A DNA stretch of 33,323 bases from Betaproteobacteria bacterium (GTDB lineage Bacteria > Pseudomonadota > Gammaproteobacteria > Burkholderiales > Burkholderiaceae_D), in NCBI GenBank assembly GCA_025356395.1, contig JANXTA010000151.1, positions 1 to 33,323 on the forward strand, written 5' to 3'. The stretch's first letter is position 1. The number at the start of each line of letters is the position of its first letter. A program made the translations under genes and the position numbers. The notes under the pieces are model-generated. The model made no database searches, was not told the origin of the DNA, and saw only the letters and a program-made list of their open reading frames with translations. Positions 32,577 through 33,323 of this stretch are shown in pieces.

Positions 32577-33065
32577 TCATGACGAGCGCGCGAAGGTCAT
32601 CGTCCAGTTGGTTTCTCACGTCGCGCCGCGGTCGGTCGAGAAGGCCTGCTCCCAGTACGCCGTGCGTGCCGTGATCCTGGACCAGACGAAGCGGACCCGG
32701 ATCGGGATGCCATCCAGCACATCGTCGCCCTGGAACGTGCCCACGCCGTCGACGAACGTGCCGTGGACCGGCGTCTCGATACCGGGCGCGCGCGCATCGA
32801 TCCACCAGATCGACCAGCGCCCCAGGATCGCGTCGAACAGACGCAGGGTGATCGCCTCGTAGTGTCCGCCCGGCAGGTCGAGCACGTTCTCGTCCACGTT
32901 GCCGACACCCCCGAGCAGCGGACGTGCAGAGCAACGGCCCTCGAAGTCGGTCCACCGGGTCTCATTGGCCAGCCGGCGGTCCAGGCGGTGGTGATGGATC
33001 TTCCAGTCCCCGAACAGGAAGTCGAAGTCGTGGCGCGGGTCGTGCAGGGGCGATTCGGCGGTCAT
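32577..33065 (-). pseudogene. DUF1579-like protein with in-frame UGA; IS5-like element abuts the start
   Basis: The open part (32616-33065) encodes 149 aa, MTAESPLHDP...DFDFLFGDWKIHHHRL...WEQAFSTDRGAT, resembling DUF1579-type proteins. A TGA (32616-32618) follows, then the same frame continues ETNWTMTFARSS to a stop at 32577-32579. Family members I recall end in G-x-T-W-E-T-N-W-x-M-x-F-x-R, so the TGA stands at a Trp position, a one-base change. The IS-like end begins 4 bases upstream of the ATG, so the native ribosome site and promoter are gone. Function unknown; the gene is probably not expressed normally. Confidence 0.72.
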
Positions 33066-33069
33066 CTAA
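33066..33069. repeat. candidate IS5 target site (CTAA)
   Basis: CTAA matches the YTAR target preference of IS5-group elements and directly precedes the inferred left end at 33070. The second copy of the duplication would lie beyond the window. Confidence 0.4.
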
Positions 33070-33323
33070 GGATGGACTGAGTAAGTCAGCGTGACGGCGG
33101 CCCGATACGTTGATACAAGGTCACGTTCGAACGGTGCCGATGATGAAGCAGATGAGCTAGGGCAACAGCGGATTCGACCTGACGCCGAAGCGGACGAGGA
33201 AGCGGGAGTTTCTCGACGAGATGAGCCGGGTGGTGCCGTGGGCCGATCTGACGATGTTGATCGAGCCGCACTCTCCGAAGGGCAAGACCGGTCGACCGCC
33301 GTTCGGGATTGCGACGATGCTGC
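33070..33323 (+). mobile_element. IS5-like insertion sequence, left part only
   Basis: The inferred terminus GGATGGACTGAGTAAGTC resembles the ends of IS5-group elements (IS5 itself begins GGAAGG). It is followed about 70 bp later by the N-terminus of an IS5-type transposase. The element runs off the end of the window, so its right end, length and second target copy cannot be seen. Confidence 0.7.
33140..33323 (+). pseudogene. IS5-family transposase, partial, with in-frame UAG at codon 7
   Basis: From ATG 33140 the frame reads MMKQMS, then TAG (33158-33160), then GNSGFDLTPKRTRKREFLDE, MSRVVPWADLTMLIEPHSPK and GKTGRPPFGIATML to the window end. KTRKREFL, VVPWxxLxxLIEPHxPK and GRPPF are IS5-transposase N-terminal marks. 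The UAG probably replaces a Leu codon (TTG), since relatives I recall begin MKQxSLG. Translation could restart at the ATG in DEMSRV. The DDE catalytic domain lies outside the window. Confidence 0.8.

Noticed and set aside
11244-32618. Reassignment of UGA to Trp in this organism
   Set aside because: Many intact genes end in TGA at the family's expected length, including the ATGA/GTGA overlaps, and they use TGG for Trp.

Overview
The window is GC-rich (mostly C/G third codon positions), densely packed proteobacterial DNA. The gene families fit a betaproteobacterium best: a Mod molybdate transporter, gentisate 1,2-dioxygenase, a YdiJ-type D-2-hydroxyacid dehydrogenase, and a DUF3034/truncated-haemoglobin/cupredoxin cluster. 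No 16S rRNA or other taxonomic marker is present, so this placement is inference. The window starts inside an 11-bp tandem repeat and ends inside an IS5-like transposase gene. Both are typical places for an assembly to break, so it may be a complete contig.

Layout. 1-141: tandem repeat. 205-3250: molybdate module, with an HTH-only ModE-like regulator, ModB, a SAM methyltransferase and a ModC carrying two C-terminal Mop domains; no modA is seen. 3393-10075: signalling operon with a triple-receiver hybrid kinase, CheR, receiver-less CheB, a receiver-kinase and a response regulator. The first three junctions overlap by 4 bp. 10072-12509 (minus): gentisate 1,2-dioxygenase, a nonsense-interrupted SnoaL-like secreted protein, a DUF1653 protein and a toxin-antitoxin pair whose ParE-like toxin is frameshifted. 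12610-19096: hydroxy-acid block, with gntR-ydiJ transcribed divergently from a class V aminotransferase and an MFS carrier. 18754-20193 (minus): secreted CarG-like protein whose reading frame runs into the MFS gene. 20369-21020: intact parDE pair with a palindromic operator. 21060-23351: a second MFS carrier and an exported alpha/beta hydrolase. 23356-25980 (minus): UvrA-like protein without a recognisable UvrB-binding region. 26062-26795 (minus): frameshifted alpha/beta hydrolase. 26940-27959: quinone-oxidoreductase-type dehydrogenase. 27956-32552: DUF3034 protein, divergent from exported truncated haemoglobin, exported cupredoxin and a membrane GGDEF-EAL protein. 32577-33323: a DUF1579-like gene with an in-frame stop, then the IS5-like element, which abuts its start codon.

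Two themes stand out. First, tight translational coupling: ATGA or GTGA overlaps occur at seven junctions (modB/methyltransferase, methyltransferase/modC, kinase/cheR, cheR/cheB, cheB/receiver-kinase, gntR/ydiJ, cupredoxin/GGDEF-EAL), and convergent pairs share stop-codon bases at CTAA 10072-10075 and CTAG 27956-27959. Second, local gene decay: at least five reading frames are interrupted, by two UGA codons where Trp is expected, two frameshifts and a UAG in the transposase.

The best candidate for an under-described system is the periplasmic globin/cupredoxin/c-di-GMP cluster at 29070-32552 with its divergent DUF3034 gene. The ModC-ModG-like fusion with a methyltransferase inside the mod operon is a second. 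No tRNA, rRNA or CRISPR array was recognised. No gene-free stretch exceeds about 265 bp; the largest are 28808-29069 and 20194-20425.
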